Source: Monodelphis domestica (lineage: Eukaryota; Chordata; Mammalia; Didelphimorphia; Didelphidae). Taken from it: a stretch of 64,000 bases of DNA. Positions 48,379-58,470 of the stretch are shown here, one piece after another. The notes beneath the pieces are model-generated. The model saw nothing but the letters and a program-made list of their open reading frames with translations. It was not told the origin of the DNA and did no database searches. The position numbers were made by a program, and so were the translations under genes. Location of the stretch: the NCBI RefSeq assembly GCF_027887165.1, contig NC_077232.1, forward strand, positions 10,836,257-10,900,256, read 5' to 3'. Positions within the stretch are counted from its first letter, which is position 1. Every line of letters starts with the position of its first letter.

Positions 48379-48966
48379 TCAGGGAATCAAGCTCCTGAGT
48401 TGTAAACTGTCTATGTACTTTTGAATGTAACACACCAGCTGTACTTGATAATTTAGTGATATTTTTAGAGGAAAATTTTTTTCAGGTTCACTATCAGACT
48501 TAGTGTCCTTATCACTGTCATTTTCCTTTGCATTAACCTTTGATTTCTTTGCCTTTCTCTCTTTTTCTTTGGGCGCACTATCTGCCTGGCCATTGTTCTT
48601 GTCCTTAATCTGGTCTAGCCCTTTTGCCTTCATAAATTCCTCAAACAAGTTCTTAATAACATTTTCCAAGTTAGTATCTACCACCATTATCTGTGCTGCC
48701 TTTTTGGGGATTACAAATCTATAGATATTCTTCAAATAGGTCAGAGTCTGAATGGCCGCCATGGAGATGATATAAACTTGAGTCATAATGTGCCAAAGGA
48801 CAGTTTCTTTTTGGAATGGCCATTGTAGTAGGAGCATCGTCGTGTTGCCCAGATATTCCACCAAATCAACTATCATGGTGATCATTTTACTATAGAGGAT
48901 GTTATAGACTCCAAATCCAGTAATGGCTGCAAGCACAACAGCACCACAGAGCACTTGCTTAAACAT
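48379..48966 (-). pseudogene. Gag-like N-terminal frame with hydrophobic segments (ERV relic)
   Basis: A 195-codon frame starts about 33 bases after the possible primer site. Residues ~5-30 and ~60-85 are strongly hydrophobic (GAVVLAAITGFGVYNILY, then YIISMAAIQTLTYL), followed by a charged, Lys/Glu-rich half (KEKERKAKKSKVNAKE). The position suggests the start of gag, but a membrane-type N-terminus is unusual; some retroviruses such as mouse IAP have a gag that enters the ER. I see no specific family match. It could be a different small retroviral frame. Confidence 0.4.
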
Positions 48967-48998
48967 TTTTTCTGCTGTTTCTTAGGGATTGTAAAGTT

Positions 48999-49017
48999 CA
49001 GTCTTTTAGGGGTGCCA
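48999..49017 (-). other. Possible retroviral primer-binding site
   Basis: On the minus strand 'TGGCACCCCTAAAAGACTG' starts 3 bases after a 'CTATTCCA' that could be the LTR end. TGG followed by ~15 bases is the expected layout, but I could not match the bases to a particular tRNA. Confidence 0.25.
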
Positions 49018-49020
49018 AAC

Positions 49021-49650
49021 TGGAATAGATGATATTGGAGGGTATATTAGATGGATACTAGATAACTACTGGATCAGGTAGTTATCTTCTTTTTGCTTTA
49101 CCCTCCTCCCTCTAAACTTCCCTTCCTCCCTTCTTCCCTTCAGTTTCCCCTTCCCCCTTCTTCTTTAGCCTCCTTCTAAATCATTCAGGGTGAGCTATGA
49201 TGTTTCAGAGGAAATACTCTTTTCTCTTCTTTATCTCAAGTAAGGGTTTATTGGGGAAAATAGGAAAGATGGAGGATAAGGTAAGAGGGGTGGGATTTCC
49301 CTATTATCTACAGTGAGTGTTAGGTTGGAGGATATTGAGAGAAATGGCAATTCAGTCACTAGCAGGAAACAGAGCCAACCAGAGAGATATATGGACTCTT
49401 GTCCTTCTTCTTCTGCCTTCAAATCAGCCAGGCCGCCTCCAACTTGATTATCCCAAGTCTCCAAGATAAACCCAGCTTCTTTCTTCAAAGTCACCATCAG
49501 CCAAAAGCCCAGAGGAAAAGTCACCGTTGGCTTGGCTCCAAACTGCTTTCCCAGTAACATTCCAAATGGAATTTTCCTTTGATTGACAGCTGATCAACCT
49601 CCAGCTTCTGTCCTTTGCTTGCATTTTCTTATAATTTCTCTCTTCTCCAC
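49021..49650 (-). mobile_element. LTR-like sequence of the retroviral relic
   Basis: Read on the minus strand, it has a TATA-like 'AAATTATAAGAAAA' near 49632, then 'CCCCAATAAACCCTTACTTGAG' (signal near 49249), then a C/T-poor stretch ending 'CTATTCCA' at 49021, directly before the possible primer site. The layout is that of U3-R-U5, but the 5' edge and the short inverted terminal TG...CA were not confirmed. Confidence 0.4.
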
Positions 49651-49919
49651 ACCCCCCAGTCAGTAATGACCGTCCTCTCTTCAGCCCTTCCTTAACGAAC
49701 CTTTACAAAGCACTTATGGATACTTTTGGTTTCTGCTTCTCTCTATATGGTATGACACGAAACTCTTAGACTGAGCTGGGAGGGCGAGGACTGTGGTTTA
49801 TAATCTAGATCCCCCCCTTCCTTTCTGGCTTCTTACACCTCTTTACATTCCCCCAAAGGAGTCTGGGATCTAGAGATCCAGGCTTCCTGGCCATTGGTCC
49901 AACAAGACATCCTCTCTTC

Positions 49920-50180
49920 CTCTCTACCTCTTGGCTTCCCTCAAAATCCCACCTTTTCCAGGAAGCCCATCTTGAAGCCCCTTAAGGTCAATGTCTTCCC
50001 TCTGTTGATTAAATCTAATTTATCCTGTCTAGAGCTTGCTTGAACCTAAGTTGGTGTCTCCCCTGTTAGACTTCGAGCATCTTAAGAGCAGGTACTGCCT
50101 TTACCTTTCTTTGTTTGCCCTGTTCTTAGCCCAGGTCCTGGCACTTAGTAGGCGCTTAATAAATATTTTTTAACTTTTTA
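49920..50180 (+). repeat. L2-type LINE 3' end
   Basis: 'aaaatcccaccttttccaggaagcccatcttgaagcccc...gttagacttcgagcatcttaagagcagg...cctggcacttagtaggcgcttaataaat' is a well-preserved L2 3' end. Confidence 0.75.
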
Positions 50181-50819
50181 TTTATTAAATGTTTATTTGA
50201 CTAGCTACATCCAGAGCTCTCCATCCCAATGGTAGGGTAACTGGGTCATGGGCACAGGGCACCAACATTTGGAGGTTTCTTTAATGGCATAGAAGGGATT
50301 GAGTTTATTACCCAATCTTAGTCAATGAAGAGAATTAAACCGAGAAGCTCTCAAATCTCCAGATGCCAGGCTTCCTTTCTCATTTCCCCCCCTCTCCCCA
50401 CACAACGGGAGGGTTCTTTTATGGGGGGAGAGAATGAAAATGACTAGTCAGTCCTCTGCCTCTTGTTTCTTTGGGCACATGCCTAGAAACATCCTCAACG
50501 TTGGCTGGGTTTGTTGAGTTGGAATCCTTTAATATAGGTTGTACAAGTTTTATTACTCCCATTTTGTGGATGTGAAAACTGAGATGCAGAAAGAACACAG
50601 CGTTGCTCAGAAAATGAACCGCAGGCCCTCTGTCCCCGGCTTCTCTGCCGTCCTGCCCTGCCTTCTTGTAAACTTTGATCCCTTTCTAGGACTCTCCTGG
50701 GAGGCTGTTTGCAGGAGGGCTTTGGGCCCCCAGGTCCCCCCTTCCAAGGAGCTGGGCCACTTGGGTCCCAGGGTCACTGAGGGACTCTCACTGATCCTGG
50801 ATTGTGTCCTGGAATTTTC

Positions 50820-51225
50820 TCCCATTCAACAAAGGTTTATTGTGTTTGCTGTGTGCAAAGAAAGCACCAGGCTGGGCCCCCACCAGAGAGACCAGGTTGG
50901 GATAAGGAGATACCAGATTGTCGAATCTTCCTTTCTTCCCAGCTCCCCTGGGAGACAGTACAAGGCAGACCAGGCACCAACGGAGATAAGTCGGGCAAAC
51001 AATACTACTTGATAAGCGCTGGGTGAGCTATGGGAGGTCTCCAGGGGGAGATAATGGCCAGCCCTGGAATCTGATGACCAGCACAGGACCTCCGAGGTCA
51101 TGTTGGCCCACCTCCTCATTCTATCGAGGAGGCCCAGGGAGCTGAGGTGACTTGGCTGGGATGACTCATGTTACAAGGGGCAGAGCTGGGATTTGAATGG
51201 GAGGGAGTGTGGTTCAACTCCTCTT
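50820..51225 (-). repeat. Old 'tttattgtgtttgctgtg' repeat and MIR-type fragment
   Basis: 50820-51015 resembles the start of the long ancient repeat ('aaaggtttattgtg...aaagcaccaggctggg'). 51070-51225 ('ctgatgaccagcacaggacctccgagg...ggaggcccagggagctgagg...gcagagctgggatttgaatgg') is a reverse MIR. Confidence 0.5.
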
Positions 51226-51395
51226 CGGGACATGGGCTGGAGTCTAGGCTTGAGCTCTTGCAGCCTGGTGCCTCAGTTTCCTCATCTGTCAAATGGGGAT
51301 AACAATAGAGCCCCCAGGCCCCAGGACTGTTGTGAGGATCACTGAGAAAACACTTTGCAAACCCTAAAGCACCCTATAAATACTAGATAAAGATG
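51225..51395 (+). repeat. MIR-type SINE
   Basis: 'tgcctcagtttcctcatctgtcaaatggggataacaatagagc...gactgttgtgaggatcactgag...ctataaatactag' keeps the MIR core and 3' half in order. Confidence 0.75.
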
Positions 51396-51489
51396 TTGCT
51401 GAGGAGAGGACCCAGAAGCCCTTATGAAGAGCATCTTCTGATCCTGCAAGAGCTGGTGTAAATAATGCCCGAGTCTCTGCTAGGGACGC

Positions 51490-51655
51490 TTGAGAGATGA
51501 TTCTGAAGGCAATAGGGAGCCACTGGAGTTTATTGGGCTGGGGGGAGTGACATGGCCAGGCCTGCGATTTAAGAGAATCACTTTGGCAGTTGAATGGAGG
51601 ATGGACAGGAATGGTGACAGATATCTAGGAAGGGAAGGGAGGCAGGGATTCCCCA
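51490..51655 (+). repeat. Fragment of the long ancient mammalian repeat
   Basis: 'ctgaaggcaatagggagccactggagtttattgggctgg', 'gagtgacatggccaggcctgcgatttaagagaatcactttggcag' corresponds to a part of the family that is missing between the sections recognised at 28.8-30.7 kb. Confidence 0.5.
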
Positions 51656-51910
51656 AACCTGCCATGGCTCCATTAGGCGCAGACCATGCCAAACTCACTT
51701 CATTTCATGACTGTGGTTATATTTTACCTAGACTTTAGCCAAGCTTTGGATAAAGTATCTCATACTCTGGTGGGAAAAATGGAGACATGGACTAGATTCC
51801 ATCAATCTGGATGAAGGCAGATTGAAGGATCAATCTGTATTCATAACTGGCTGAATGGCTAGACCCCCAAAGTTACTGGTTTAGTGGTCACATGGCACAG
51901 AGGCGTAATA
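51655..51910 (+). mobile_element. CR1/L3-type LINE, reverse transcriptase fragment
   Basis: From 51723 the + strand encodes YLDFSQALDKVSHTLVGKM, which fits the CR1/L3 reverse transcriptase motif 'YLDFSKAFDTVSHxxLxxKL'. Later frames are broken. The element continues at 53235 after an inserted block. Confidence 0.75.
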
Positions 51911-51914
51911 TTCC

Positions 51915-53005
51915 AGGAATCGCTGCTTTTTTAAAAAATTAAAATTTATCTTCATTTTATTCCAATACCAAATTGATGCCTGTGCCCTTTTAATAATGGA
52001 GGGTCCCCTCTGGAGCTACTCTCCAAATTTTCAATTGGAATCTCCATATGGGCACTAAGTACTTTCTCTTTCTGCTGAGCAGAGGTAGTGCTGCCTTTTT
52101 AGTTCTATAGTTTTGGAGCCCCCACTGGTAGAGTCCCCAAGAATGATTAGGGAGGTGATTTGGTTAGTTTTTAGAAAAGGTTTTTACTGAGATGGGAGGA
52201 TGGACAAAACATTCTCTCTAAAACCTTCAGGCTGCACTCTCATGGATACATACAAAGACCAAGAGTAAAGTAGGTTCGAACTTAAAATAGAATGCTAGTG
52301 AGGCATATGTGTGGAGACTGCTCAGTCAAAGGGATATTTCCTAATTATTGGCCATTTCCTCCCTTTTATGGAGTTTCCCTTAGGTGTAGCTTTGCTCTAG
52401 GCTTTGGGGGTTAGTATCTTTTTAGAGTCCATAGCCAATATTTTTCTCTGCTATTCCTGATCTCTCCTGTTCTTGGGTTAGCATTGCTCTGTGTCTATTT
52501 ATCTTCAGTGAATCTCTCTGATTCTGATGCCTCCACTGCCATCCCCTTCTACCATTCTGATGGATGTCATTCAACTCCTGCTGATGGCGCTTTTGCTCTC
52601 CCAAGCTCTCCAGGTCATCTGGAAATTTCCATCACGGAATATTTATTCACCTCAACTTGGGAGAGAAAAAGCACTTGAAGCCCAAAGTGGTCACATGCTC
52701 ACAGCCACTATGGCCTGATGGGTGACAACTTTTAGAGAAGCAGCTAGATGCAGCAGCCCAGTTTTTGAGAAACAAGGAGGGGTGGGTCATCCCTTATATA
52801 GATGCCCACCAAACTTTGGCTTAGAATCCCTTGAGTCATCAGTTATTCCAGTTCAGCAGTCAATTAAAGAACTCTGCATCATAATTGCAAACCCCTGAGT
52901 CATTGTGGTTAGAAGTGGTCCCACTCCAAGATTCCACAGAGTGGCTTGGATTAGAACTAGTCAGTGAATATCTATGAATGTTCTAAGGACTAGCCCCCAC
53001 AGTCC
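51915..53005 (-). mobile_element. LTR-type retroelement inserted in the CR1/L3 LINE
   Basis: About 1.1 kb absent from the CR1 reading. On the minus strand it has a TATA box (CTATATAAGGG at 52801-52791), an AATAAA about 150 bp further (52647-52642), and much further a 'CTCTACCA' end followed by G and 'TGGGGGCTCCAAAA' (from 52124), whose first nine bases fit a tRNA-Pro primer site. This suggests an LTR of ~870 bp plus a short leader stub. Edges and target duplication are not proven. Confidence 0.4.
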
Positions 53006-53026
53006 AGTCCACACCCATTGCAACAT

Positions 53027-53231
53027 CTTTTTAAAACCTTTACCTTTTGTCTTAGGGTCAATACCTACTGTATATTGATTCAAGATAGAAGAGTGGTAAG
53101 GGCTAGGCAATGGGGGTGAAGTGACTTGACCAGGGTCACACAGCGAGGAAGCGTCTGAGGCCTGATTTAAATCCAGGACCTCCTGTCTTTTGACCTGGAT
53201 TTCAATCCACTGAGTCATCTAGCTGCCCACC
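53027..53231 (-). mobile_element. tRNA-derived SINE (type A) with target-site duplication
   Basis: Flanked by 'cccattgcaacat' at 53014-53026 and 53232-53244. Reverse orientation, full length, moderately diverged ('aaaacctttaccttttgtcttaggg...ccactgagtcatctagctgcccac'). Confidence 0.92.
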
Positions 53232-53234
53232 CCC

Positions 53235-53900
53235 ATTGCAACATTTTCAATAGTAACATAGATAAAGCCCTTATCCAGCGGTTGGATGATACAAAACTGG
53301 GAGGGCAGTGAACACACTAAAAAGAAGTCAGGATCCAAGAAGATTTTGACAAGTAGAATATTGGACTGAATCTAAGAATATGAAATTCATTAGAGATAAG
53401 TATAGAGTCTTGATGCTGGGCATAAGAAATCAATTTTACAAGATGGGGAATCATGGTTAGATTACAGTTAAGGAAAAGATCTGAGGGTTTGGGTAAGTTG
53501 TGAATGCAAATGGCAGCCCAAGTAGGTAATGCCATCTTAAGCTTCATCAAGGCAGGGATGGGGGGGGGGAGTCATTTTCAAAAATTGGGAAGTAACAGTC
53601 CCATCGAACCCTGTCCTTGTCGGACCTCATTCAGAGTATGGAACTATTTTTTTAAACATTATTTTATTTGGTCATTTCCAAACATTATTCATTGGAAACA
53701 AAGATCATTTTCTTTTCCTCCCCCCTCACCTCTCCCATAGCCGACGCATGATTCCACTGGGTATCACATGTGTTCTTGATTCGAACCCATTTCCGTGTTG
53801 TTGGTATTTTGGAACTATTTTAAAAAGGGTCAGGATGCAGTGGAATCACTTGTCAACTCCTGGAGTGGGGAGTGGGAAGAAGAGAGGGAGACAATATCAA
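53235..53900 (+). mobile_element. CR1/L3-type LINE, continuation
   Basis: The + strand encodes IDKALIQRLDDTKLGG near 53260-53308, fitting the CR1/L3 'ADDTKLGG' segment. It continues with the downstream region 'aatatgaaattcattagagataagtatagagtcttgatgctggg', 'agtaacagtcccatcgaaccctgtcc' and resumes after the L1 piece with 'ggaactattttaaaaagggtc'. Confidence 0.75.
53651..53810 (-). mobile_element. 5'-truncated L1 3' end with target-site duplication
   Basis: Flanked by 'ggaactatttt' at 53640-53650 and 53811-53821. The 160-bp insert 'tttaaacattattttatttggtc...catagccgacgcatgattccactggg...ttcttgattcgaacccatttccgtg' equals the terminal part of the L1 at 54.2 kb. T-rich start equals the poly-A tail in reverse. 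Confidence 0.92.
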
Positions 53901-53947
53901 TTATGGAACCATGGAAAAAATTGAAAAATAAAAAGGACCAGAATGGA

Positions 53948-54091
53948 GGCATCAAGAGGACCTGGGTTCAAATCTGGTCTCAGATCATCCCCTGCTGTGT
54001 GACCCTGAGCAAGTAACTTAACTCCAATTGCCTAGTCCTTGTTGCTTTTCTGTCTTAGAATCAATAAGATAGAAGGTAAGGGTTAAAAAAA
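53948..54091 (+). mobile_element. tRNA-derived SINE (type A), 5'-truncated
   Basis: 'gacctgggttcaaatctggtctcagatcatcccctgctgtgtgaccctg...aattgcctagtcc...aagatagaaggtaagggttaaaaaaac'. Confidence 0.85.
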
Positions 54092-54216
54092 CAAACCCGG
54101 AAACTCATTTATATAGTTCACCTCACTTGAACCTCACAACAATCCTGGAAGGTAAGTGCTATTTCTCTCTCCATTTTGTAAGATTAAAATTAACATCCAA
54201 TAACTCTAAGTATCAT

Positions 54217-55005
54217 TTTTTTTAAATATTTTATTTGATCATTTCCAAGCATTATTCATTAAAGACATAGATCATTTTCTTTTCCTCCCCCCCACCCCCC
54301 ATAGCCGACGCGTAAGTCCACTGGGCATTACATGTTTTCTTGATTTGAACCCATTGCTATGTTGATAATATTTGCATTAGAGTGTTCATTTAGAGTCTCC
54401 CCTCTGTCATGTCCCCTCAACCACTGTATTCAGGCAGTTGCTTTTCCTCGGTGTTTCCACTCCCATAGTTTATCCTTTGCTTATGAATGGTGTTTTTTTT
54501 CTCCTAGATCCCTGCAAATTGTTCAGGGACATTACACCGCCACTAATGGAGAAGTCCATCACCTTCGATCGTAACACAGTGTATTAGTCTCTCTGTACAA
54601 TGTTTTCCTGGTTCTGCTCCTCTCGTTCTGCATCACTTCCTGGAGGTTGTTCCAGTCTCCATGGAATTCCTCCACTTTATTATTCCTTTTAGCACAATAG
54701 TATTCCATCACCAACATATACCACAATTTGTTCAGCCATTCCCCAATTGATGGGCATCCCCTCATTTTCCAGTTTTTGGCCACCACAAAGAGCGCAGCTA
54801 TGAATATTCTTGTACAAGTCTTTTTGTCCATTATCTCTTTGGGGTACAGACCCAGCAGTGCTATGGCTGGATTAATGGGTAGATATTCTTTTGTCGCCCT
54901 TTGGGCATAGTTCCAAATTGCCCTCCAGAATGGTTGGATCAGTTCACAACTCCACCAGCAATGAATTAATGTCCCTACTTTGCCACATCCCCTCCAGCAT
55001 TCATT
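54217..55005 (-). mobile_element. L1 LINE 3' UTR, 5'-truncated, with target-site duplication
   Basis: Flanked by 'taagtatcat' at 54207-54216 and 55006-55015. Runs from the poly-A tail (ttttttttaaatatttt) through 'catagccgacgcgtaagtccactggg', 'ctgcatcacttcctggaggttg', 'gatgggcatcccctcattttcc', 'tttggggtacagacccagcagtgctatggctgg' to 'ccctccagcattcat'. It matches the general L1 3' UTR layout known from other mammals. Confidence 0.93.
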
Positions 55006-55015
55006 TAAGTATCAT

Positions 55016-55690
55016 ATTTTACAAGATTTATCAATAATCAGTTGAAGTAGAGTAAATAAAAAGACAAAAGTAAAGGCTGAGTAAAGAGAAAATTTTCCTG
55101 ACCCCATTAGCGGGAGAAGAGCTCACGAGGGTGGGGTTACAGAAACTTTTATCTCCAAAACGTAAGGAGTAAAGTGGGATTCTGGGAAATGGAGTCCCAG
55201 GGTACATAATTCTAATTACATGATCCCCCCTATGATTTCAATGGAAAATGAGCATGTAGAAGTCTCCCAGATTTACATGCCTAGTTTCCCCATGGAATCA
55301 GAACACATAACCAACTTAAAAGATCTTCAATTAGAGGTTGCACTTTCTAAGGGGAAAGGACAATAAGTTGGGGATAAGAGGGAAAGAAAAGGAAAAAAAA
55401 AAGAACAAAACCAACAATTGCTACATTGACAAAAAAACCAAAACAATTTGAGGGCAATTTCCTTTGGCATAAGAGTGTACATTCAACATGAATACTTATA
55501 ACCCCCCCACAGTTCAAATCACCACATCCCAAAGTTCATTCTGGATCTTCTGGTGCAGTGTGTGGTTTCTGCAGGCATCGTCATGGTGTCTTCTCCAAAC
55601 AGTTCACTTTCTGGATTCTGGGAGGTAGCAAGTTTTTAATTGTAAAATTACTTTCAAAAAAATTTTAAACTTTGCATTATAGGATAATAA
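55016..55690. other. Unassigned sequence, possibly retroelement-derived
   Basis: AT-rich, with 'aaaggctgagtaaagagaaaattttcctgacccc' and several A tracts. No protein frame. It may be part of another LTR element but I see no decisive mark. Confidence 0.3.
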
Positions 55691-55910
55691 TACAATTTGA
55701 CAGATGAAGAAACCAAGGCAGATGAAGGTTCAATGACTAGGGGGCAAGTGCTATTACTGTTCCCATTTTCCAGATGATAGAAACTTTGGCACAGAAAGGG
55801 GTAGATGACTTGGACAGGAGCATACAGTTAAGAAAGTGCTTGAGGCAGAATTTGAACTTGGTCTTCCTGACTCCAAGTCCCACATTCAATCTACTTTGCC
55901 ACCTTGCTGA
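55690..55910 (-). repeat. MIR/CORE-type SINE
   Basis: 'gtgctattactgttcccattttccagatgatagaaactttggc...gcttgaggcagaatttgaacttggtcttcctgactccaagtcccacattcaatc' is a reverse-oriented core and head. Confidence 0.65.
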
Positions 55911-56039
55911 GGGCACTGGGAGGAGCAGTGCAAAAAGCCCTGGATAATAACAGCTGTCTATGATCTCCCTCATTTATAATTCTCCTTTTTGTTCTTCTTT
56001 GTATATAGAATTTCATTCATCTGCCCAGCTGTTCTTTGT

Positions 56040-56545
56040 CTTTGTCGTGTTTGTGGATGACTTTTTATTTTCTTTTTATTGTGAATTTAACAATCACTTT
56101 CAAACACAAACATTTCCAGGTACAAAGAACAAGGAAGAGAACTGAACAGGGGAAGGAGCGGGGGCCTTCTGTGAATTTGCACAAAGAAATAGAGGCCTAT
56201 ATGTATAATATCCTCAGTTTAACAAGCTAGTACCATTGTAATTTGGGTCCCCATCTGCCCCCTTTTATCCCCCCTTCAATGGATTTTTAAAAGTTCCATT
56301 GATATTTTTCATGTTGATCATCACCTCCTCACCCATCTCTTTAAAAAAATGGTACATCCTCCAAGTCTTAGTGTCGCTATAAATTATTAAAGCCCCCAAA
56401 TGTATGCCTGGCAAACAGACCTTTATCTGGTGAAATGGCCATGTTTGTGGATGACTTTTCATTTTTTTCTTTCTTACCACAAACTTAACCATCACCTCCA
56501 AACACAAACATTTCTAGGTTCAAAGCAAGGAGAAGAGGACTCTTC
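56040..56545. repeat. Two related ~90-bp segments, repeat family unknown
   Basis: 56046-56130 ('tgtttgtggatgactttttattttc...caatcactttcaaacacaaacatttccaggtacaaag') and 56443-56525 ('tgtttgtggatgacttttcattttt...accatcacctccaaacacaaacatttctaggttcaaag') are clearly homologous, ~397 bp apart, direct orientation. Confidence 0.7.
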
Positions 56546-56629
56546 AGTGGGAGAAATTGGATTGCTATTGGGGATGTTTTTTTGGTAGATCTGTGAGTTT
56601 ATTCTATATGTACATATAAATACACACAT

Positions 56630-57690
56630 TTGTTGTTGTTGTTGAGTCATTCAGTCACGTCTGACTCTTTGTGACCTTGTGGATTGGAGCGTGCCTGGCC
56701 CTTCTATCCCCCACTATTTCTCAAAGTCTGTCCAAGGACGTGCCCATTGTTTCCATGACGCCATCTATCCATCTTATCTTCTGCCTTCTTCCTCTCGTTT
56801 TGCCTTCAATCTTTCTCAACCCAGGGAGTCCTGTCTGTCTTCCCATCATGTGGCCAAAGTACTTCAGCATCAGCTTTAGGCTTTGTCCTTCCAAAGAAGC
56901 CTGAAACTCATTTAAGTATTGACTGATCTGATCTCCTTGCTGCCCAAGGGACTCTCAGAAGTCTTCTCCAGCACCATCGATTCCATGATGTTCGTTAGGC
57001 TTTCCTGATGGTCCAGCTCTCATAGTCATGTATTGCTACTGGAAAAACCAAAGCATTTACTACATAGATCTTAGTGGCCAAGGTGATGCCTCGATCCTTT
57101 AGTGTGCTGTCCAGTTTTGCTGTAGCTTCCCTTTCAAGGAGCAAGTGTCTTCATTTCCTGGCTACAATTGCTGCCTGCAGTAATCTTTGAACCCAAGAAT
57201 ATAAAATCTGATCCAGCTTCCATTGCTTCTCCCTCTCTTTGCCAGGGAGTGATGGGAACTGTTGCCAAGATCTTATTTTTTTATGTTAAGCTTCAGGCCA
57301 GCTTTCACACTCTCCTTTTTCATCCCCATCAAGAGGCTTCTTTATTCTTCTTCTTCACTTTTCTGCCATCAGAGCCGTATCTTCTGCATCTCTGAGCTGG
57401 TAGATATTTCTCCCAGCAGTCTTAACTGTGCCTTTTGAGTCATCCAGTCTGCCATGGTATACTCTGAATGTAAGCTAAATAAGTGAGACAGCCTTGTGTT
57501 TCTTTTCCAATCTTAAACCGATCAGCTATTCTAAGTTCAGTTCTATCTGTTGCTTCTTGATCCACATACCCATTCCTCAGGAGACAAGTAAGATAATTTG
57601 GTATTCCCATGTCTTTGAGGACATGCCACATTTTAAATATGTGCATATATTTGTATCTTAACCACATAATATCCAATATACACATATTAA
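56630..57690 (-). mobile_element. RTE/BovB-type LINE, 3' part
   Basis: Minus-strand frames encode VLKDMGIPNYLTCLLRNGY (near 57625-57570), matching the RTE/BovB reverse transcriptase 'LKEMGIPDHLTCLLRNLY', and further down WQREGEAMEAGSDFIFLGSK, matching the BovB C-terminal region. Stops and frame changes show it is dead. The 3' end is a (CAA)n tail ('ttgttgttgttgag' at ~56631-56646 on +), typical of RTE. Its last ~40 bases are shared with the type B SINEs. Confidence 0.9.
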
Positions 57691-57821
57691 AAACATACCT
57701 TTGTTTATGTCTCCTTCACTTTTTTCCTTCTAGGAATTAAACAGTGTTTCATCAATGTTTTCCCCCTCATTAACCACTACATTGTAACCCACCTCCCCAC
57801 ACTGTTCCTTTAAAAAAACAT

Positions 57822-57880
57822 ACAGGGTATCCCAAAAGTCTTAGTGTGATTTTGAGCTGCATAAGCTTAAAACTGAACTG
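57822..57880. mobile_element. Mariner-like terminal inverted repeat remnant
   Basis: 'acagggtatcccaaaagtcttagtg' followed by 'gagctgcataagcttaaaact' resembles one arm of a mariner-type miniature element. The second arm was not found. Confidence 0.45.
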
Positions 57881-58109
57881 AGCTTATTGGTCAGATCTGA
57901 AAAGGAAGGTCCAGTTCATTCTGTTCCTCTGGTCCATCACCCCCTGCCAAGAGGAGGGGGGGTCTGTTTTCCCATCAGGCTTTTGAAGTCATGATTGGTC
58001 CCTGCTTTGGCCAGAGTCCTGAAGTTTTTCCAAATTGTTCTTATTCATTCCCTCAGTGGGGATCAGATGGTGGTGGTCTTTGTGTCAATTGGATAATGGT
58101 TAATTTTAT

Positions 58110-58285
58110 CATTCATTGTATTTATTTAAAATTTTTTTTCATAGTTATATGATTCTTGTTGTTTCCCTCCCCTCCTCCCTCTCTCTTCCTGGAGTTGACA
58201 AGCAATTCCACTGGGTTATACATATATTATCATTCAAAACCTATTTCTAAATTATTCATTTTTAGAGTAGAGTAATTTATCATTT
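58110..58285 (-). mobile_element. L1 3' end, older subfamily
   Basis: 'aaaattttttttcatagttatatgattcttg...caagcaattccactgggttatacatatattatcattcaaaacc' parallels the end of the L1 copies at 53.7 and 54.2 kb but is diverged. Confidence 0.6.
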
Positions 58286-58309
58286 AAAACAATTTTTAAG
58301 GAGAAAACA

Positions 58310-58470
58310 TTTCCAGGGATTTGGATTCTAATTCTAGATTGGTTTGCATCTCTGTGTCTCAGTTTGTCCATCTATAAAATGGACATAATCACACTTGCAC
58401 CGTCTAGCTTGTAAAGAAGAAGCACCTGATGATCCTTAAAGCTGCCCAGAAAGGGTGGCTGTTGTTTTGG
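58310..58470 (+). repeat. MIR-type SINE
   Basis: 'tctgtgtctcagtttgtccatctataaaatggacataatcacactt...agaagcacctgatgatccttaaagc' shows the MIR core. Confidence 0.6.

Larger units (their letters stand above)
45910..49650 (-). mobile_element. Endogenous retrovirus relic (LTR-like, possible primer site, gag-like fragments)
   Basis: Read on the minus strand, in order: an LTR-like sequence with AATAAA, a possible primer-binding site, a gag-like frame with a hydrophobic start, a segment with one retroviral-type zinc knuckle, and further polar coding-like fragments to ~45910. No pol or env match was recognised and the 3' LTR was not found, so the copy is truncated. Stops break the frames, and two SINEs (46085-46665 and 47670-47886) interrupt it. 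The retroviral class is not determined. Edges are approximate. Confidence 0.55.

Noticed and set aside
54559..54831. A 90-codon minus-strand frame in the L1 region (WKMRGCPSIGEWLNKLWYMLVMEYYCAKR)
   Set aside because: It reads through L1 3' UTR sequence that is repeated in the other L1 copies; not a host gene.
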